Assembly: GCA_905215015.1 (NCBI GenBank)
Contig: CAJMOS010000030.1
Location: 1 to 25,619 of the forward strand
Length of the DNA: 25,619 nt
From: an uncultured bacterium
GTDB taxonomy: Bacteria > Spirochaetota > Spirochaetia > Sphaerochaetales > Sphaerochaetaceae
Reading direction: 5' to 3'
The stretch's first letter is position 1, and the number at the start of each line of letters is the position of its first letter. This document shows, in pieces, positions 24,023 through 25,619 of this stretch. The notes under the pieces are model-generated. The model was not told the DNA's origin. It searched no databases and saw nothing but the letters and a program-made list of their open reading frames with translations. Position numbers and translations under genes: made by a program.

Positions 24023-24051
24023 ACTATAGCAGAAAACACGCTTTATGATAG
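24023..24051 (-). promoter_or_regulatory. Promoter of the Lon-like protease gene (leaderless)
   Basis: On the minus strand TATAGT (24028-24023) ends 8 nt before the ATG at 24014. A weak -35 CTATCA (24051-24046) lies at 17 bp. The 58 bp divergent space is shared with the Nif3 gene, which by contrast has a normal AGGAG site. Confidence 0.45.
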
Positions 24052-24072
24052 ACTGGGGAAAGGAGAAACGTG

Positions 24073-24822
24073 ATGCTGCGATCCGAACTTACCGCATTCC
24101 TTACCAGCTATCTGGCCATGGATGGCTATGAAGATATGTCCACCAACGGCCTTGTCGTCGGAGCTCCCGAAGACAAGGAAATCCACCGCGTCGCCACCGC
24201 TGTCGACGCCAACCTGGCCACCTTCCGCATGGCGATTGAATGGAAAGCCGACCTGCTCTTCACCCACCATGGTCTGTTCTGGGGCCATCCGCTTGCCGTG
24301 ACCGGCGCCCACTACACCCGCCTGAAGACGCTGATGGAAGGAAACGTGGACCTTTTTGTCTGCCACCTTCCGCTGGACGGCCACGCCGAGGTGGGCAACA
24401 ACGCCCAGATGGCGAAGATCCTTGGCCTTGCGGATTTGAAGAGCTTTGCTCCCTTCCGGGGCGTCAATCTTGGCTGGTGGGGCACCAGCGCCAAAGCCCT
24501 GAGCATCGGGGAAATCAACCGGAAGCTGGGCTTCACCCATCCCTTCGTCCTGCCGTACGGACCGAAAGAGATCCATACGGTCGGGTTCGTCAGCGGGGCG
24601 GGGAGCGACGATGTCGCCATGGCGATGGCGCTCGGGCTGGACTGCTTTGTCACCGGGGCTGCCGCCCATGAACAGGCATCCGGCTGCGAGGAGCGCGGCA
24701 TCACCATGATCGGTGGCGGCCACTACGCCAGCGAGGTCTTCGGCGTGCAGGCAGTCGGGCGCCTGCTTCGCGAGAAGTTCGGCCTGGAGACCACGTTCCT
24801 GGCCCATGACACGGGGTTGTGA
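24073..24822 (+). CDS. Nif3-like dinuclear metal-centre protein
   Basis: A 249-residue member of the Nif3/YbgI (DUF34) family, a ring-forming hydrolase-like protein with a two-metal site. Motifs: STNGLVVGAPE near the start, FTHHGLFWG and CHLPLDGHAEVGNN (metal-binding His and Asp), and GGGHYASEVFGVQAVG near the end. The length fits the short form without an inserted domain. The cellular function of the family is not settled. ATG 24073 has AGGAG at 24061-24065; GTG 24070 is less likely. Its stop overlaps the lspA start by one base. Confidence 0.9.
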   Translation: MLRSELTAFLTSYLAMDGYEDMSTNGLVVGAPEDKEIHRVATAVDANLATFRMAIEWKADLLFTHHGLFWGHPLAVTGAHYTRLKTLMEGNVDLFVCHLPLDGHAEVGNNAQMAKILGLADLKSFAPFRGVNLGWWGTSAKALSIGEINRKLGFTHPFVLPYGPKEIHTVGFVSGAGSDDVAMAMALGLDCFVTGAAAHEQASGCEERGITMIGGGHYASEVFGVQAVGRLLREKFGLETTFLAHDTGL

Positions 24823-25325
24823 TGTACAAGCGATACCGGCCTTTCCTGTTGAGCCTGCTGGTCTTGGTCGTCGACCAGCTGACCAAGGCATGGGTGGTGG
24901 CCACCATCCCCGAGAACACCGTAGGCTATAAGCTCTTCGGGGATTTTCTGGAAATCTGGCATGTGCGCAATACCGCCATCGCCTTCAGCGTGGGCACCAG
25001 TCTCGAGCTACCGGTGAAGATCGTCTGCTTCATCATCCTTCCAGCCATCCTGCTCGGGGCCGTCGCCTATCTGGTTGCCTCGGACCACAAGGATATGACC
25101 GAGCGACTTCGATGGATCCTCGCCCTCTTCCTTGGAGGAGGACTGGGAAACCTGTGCGACCGGATGTTCCGCCACCTCAGGGTCGTTGATTTCATGGCCA
25201 ACCGGGTCTACGGGCTGTTCGGAATGGAATTCTGGCCCACCTGGAACGTGGCGGACGCCTGCCTGGTGGTCAGCGGAATCCTGTTGGCTTTCTCCGTTCT
25301 TCGTTCTTCAAGGAAGAAGGAGTGA
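24822..25325 (+). CDS. lspA: Lipoprotein signal peptidase (signal peptidase II)
   Basis: A 167-residue inner-membrane aspartyl protease that removes signal peptides from diacylglyceryl-modified prolipoproteins. Four helices are visible: about 8-26, 66-85, 97-112 and 140-160. Family motifs are VVDQLTKAWV, WHVRNTAIAFSV, GGGLGNLCDRMFR, VVDF and WNVADACLVV. The catalytic pair is Asp123 (VVDF) and Asp145 (NVADA). The ATG shares its A with the TGA of the Nif3 gene, so translation is coupled. A weak hairpin (TGAGG/CCTCA, 25323-25339) follows the stop without a T-tract. Confidence 0.95.
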   Translation: MYKRYRPFLLSLLVLVVDQLTKAWVVATIPENTVGYKLFGDFLEIWHVRNTAIAFSVGTSLELPVKIVCFIILPAILLGAVAYLVASDHKDMTERLRWILALFLGGGLGNLCDRMFRHLRVVDFMANRVYGLFGMEFWPTWNVADACLVVSGILLAFSVLRSSRKKE

Positions 25326-25400
25326 GGCAATTCCCCTCATCACTATAAAAAGGCTTTCTGCAGATGTGTGGAATGCATGATAAGTGCGCGAACTCTCAAG

Positions 25401-25446
25401 ACGGTAACGGACCGTTGTCCCGCCAGAGCGCATCCTAGCGGGACAA
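25401..25446. repeat. Two adjacent inverted repeats between lspA and the Rpn gene
   Basis: A 9 bp perfect inverted repeat TTGTCCCGC/GCGGGACAA (25415-25423 and 25438-25446) encloses 14 bases. Next to it lies ACGGT-AACGG-ACCGT (25401-25415), sharing one base. Neither strand has a T-run after the stems. The pair sits in the gap between convergent genes, and could be a Rho-assisted bidirectional terminator or the end of a small repeat element. Confidence 0.55.
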
Positions 25447-25454
25447 TACCATGT

Positions 25455-25619
25455 TCACGCTTTCGGCAGGACGAGGGCCTGCCGGATACGCTCCCGGTCC
25501 CCTGAAGGCACCTTCAGCGCGTCCATCGCCTGTTCCGGCGTGAGGTGCAGCCCTTCGGCGAGGCTCTGGATGTTTTCCAGCAGGGTCGCCTCCCGGCCCT
25601 TCTGGATGCCTTGCTGGAG
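25455..25619 (-). CDS. C-terminal end of an Rpn-type (PD-(D/E)XK) nuclease, partial
   Basis: The last 54 codons of a minus-strand gene enter from the right edge. They read LQQGIQKGREATLLENIQSL, then AEGLHLTPEQAMDALKVP and a short tail, ending in TGA at 25457-25455. The GIQKGRE-type helix followed by a LTPEQAMDAL module is the usual tail of Rpn/transposase_31 family proteins, recombination-promoting nucleases that are often multicopy. The catalytic part lies outside the window, so activity cannot be judged. The family call rests on this tail alone. Confidence 0.65.
   Translation of the reverse strand, partial: LQQGIQKGREATLLENIQSLAEGLHLTPEQAMDALKVPSGDRERIRQALVLPKA

Noticed and set aside
1..25619. 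CRISPR arrays, rRNA or tRNA genes, prophage or intact IS elements
   Set aside because: No spaced direct repeats, structural RNA signatures, transposase genes or phage genes were seen apart from the Rpn fragment at the right edge.

Overview
The window is about 25.6 kb of fairly GC-rich bacterial DNA with almost no spare space between genes. The envelope is probably diderm: there is a periplasmic binding protein with a signal-peptidase-I type leader, plus LspA. The gene set (Rpn-type element protein, AfuA-like ABC transporter next to murQ, glycerol-1-phosphate dehydrogenase, AAA_32/Lon-like protease) would fit a host-associated spirochaete of the Sphaerochaeta/Treponema kind. No 16S or tRNA gene is present, so that placement is a low-to-moderate confidence inference.

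Left end (1-5.1 kb): a damaged signalling region. It holds the 3' end of an L-ribulokinase (araB) whose upstream frame is broken, a PAS-GGDEF fragment that stops inside the GGDEF domain, an intact membrane diguanylate cyclase, and a sensor-GGDEF-EAL phosphodiesterase whose EAL domain is cut by one in-frame TAA. Everything to the right of it looks intact.

Middle (5.1-8.4 kb): a PfkB sugar kinase on the minus strand, diverging from sn-glycerol-1-phosphate dehydrogenase (egsA/araM) and an EamA-type transporter, which ends in a strong intrinsic terminator.

Core operon (8.5-15.65 kb): a binding protein, ATPase and double-length permease resembling the AfuABC/FbpABC class. It is translationally coupled to an RpiR/MurR-type regulator and to murQ (MurNAc-6-phosphate etherase), and is followed by an FGGY kinase and a small glutaredoxin-like protein. 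This arrangement suggests a dedicated import and breakdown route for a MurNAc-type or other phosphorylated amino sugar. It is the most interesting metabolic unit here.

Right part (15.7-25.6 kb): a flavin oxidoreductase, mgtE (minus strand, with a long leader containing a short ORF with a strong ribosome site), a MATE exporter, rsmI and a SpoU/TrmH methyltransferase, an AAA_32 Lon-like protease with a small membrane-anchored protein, a Nif3-family protein, lspA, and the C-terminal end of an Rpn-type nuclease running off the edge.

Regulatory theme: five genes in the right half have a -10 hexamer 6-10 nt before the ATG and no well-placed Shine-Dalgarno, which suggests leaderless transcripts. 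Most other genes have clear GGAGG-type sites.
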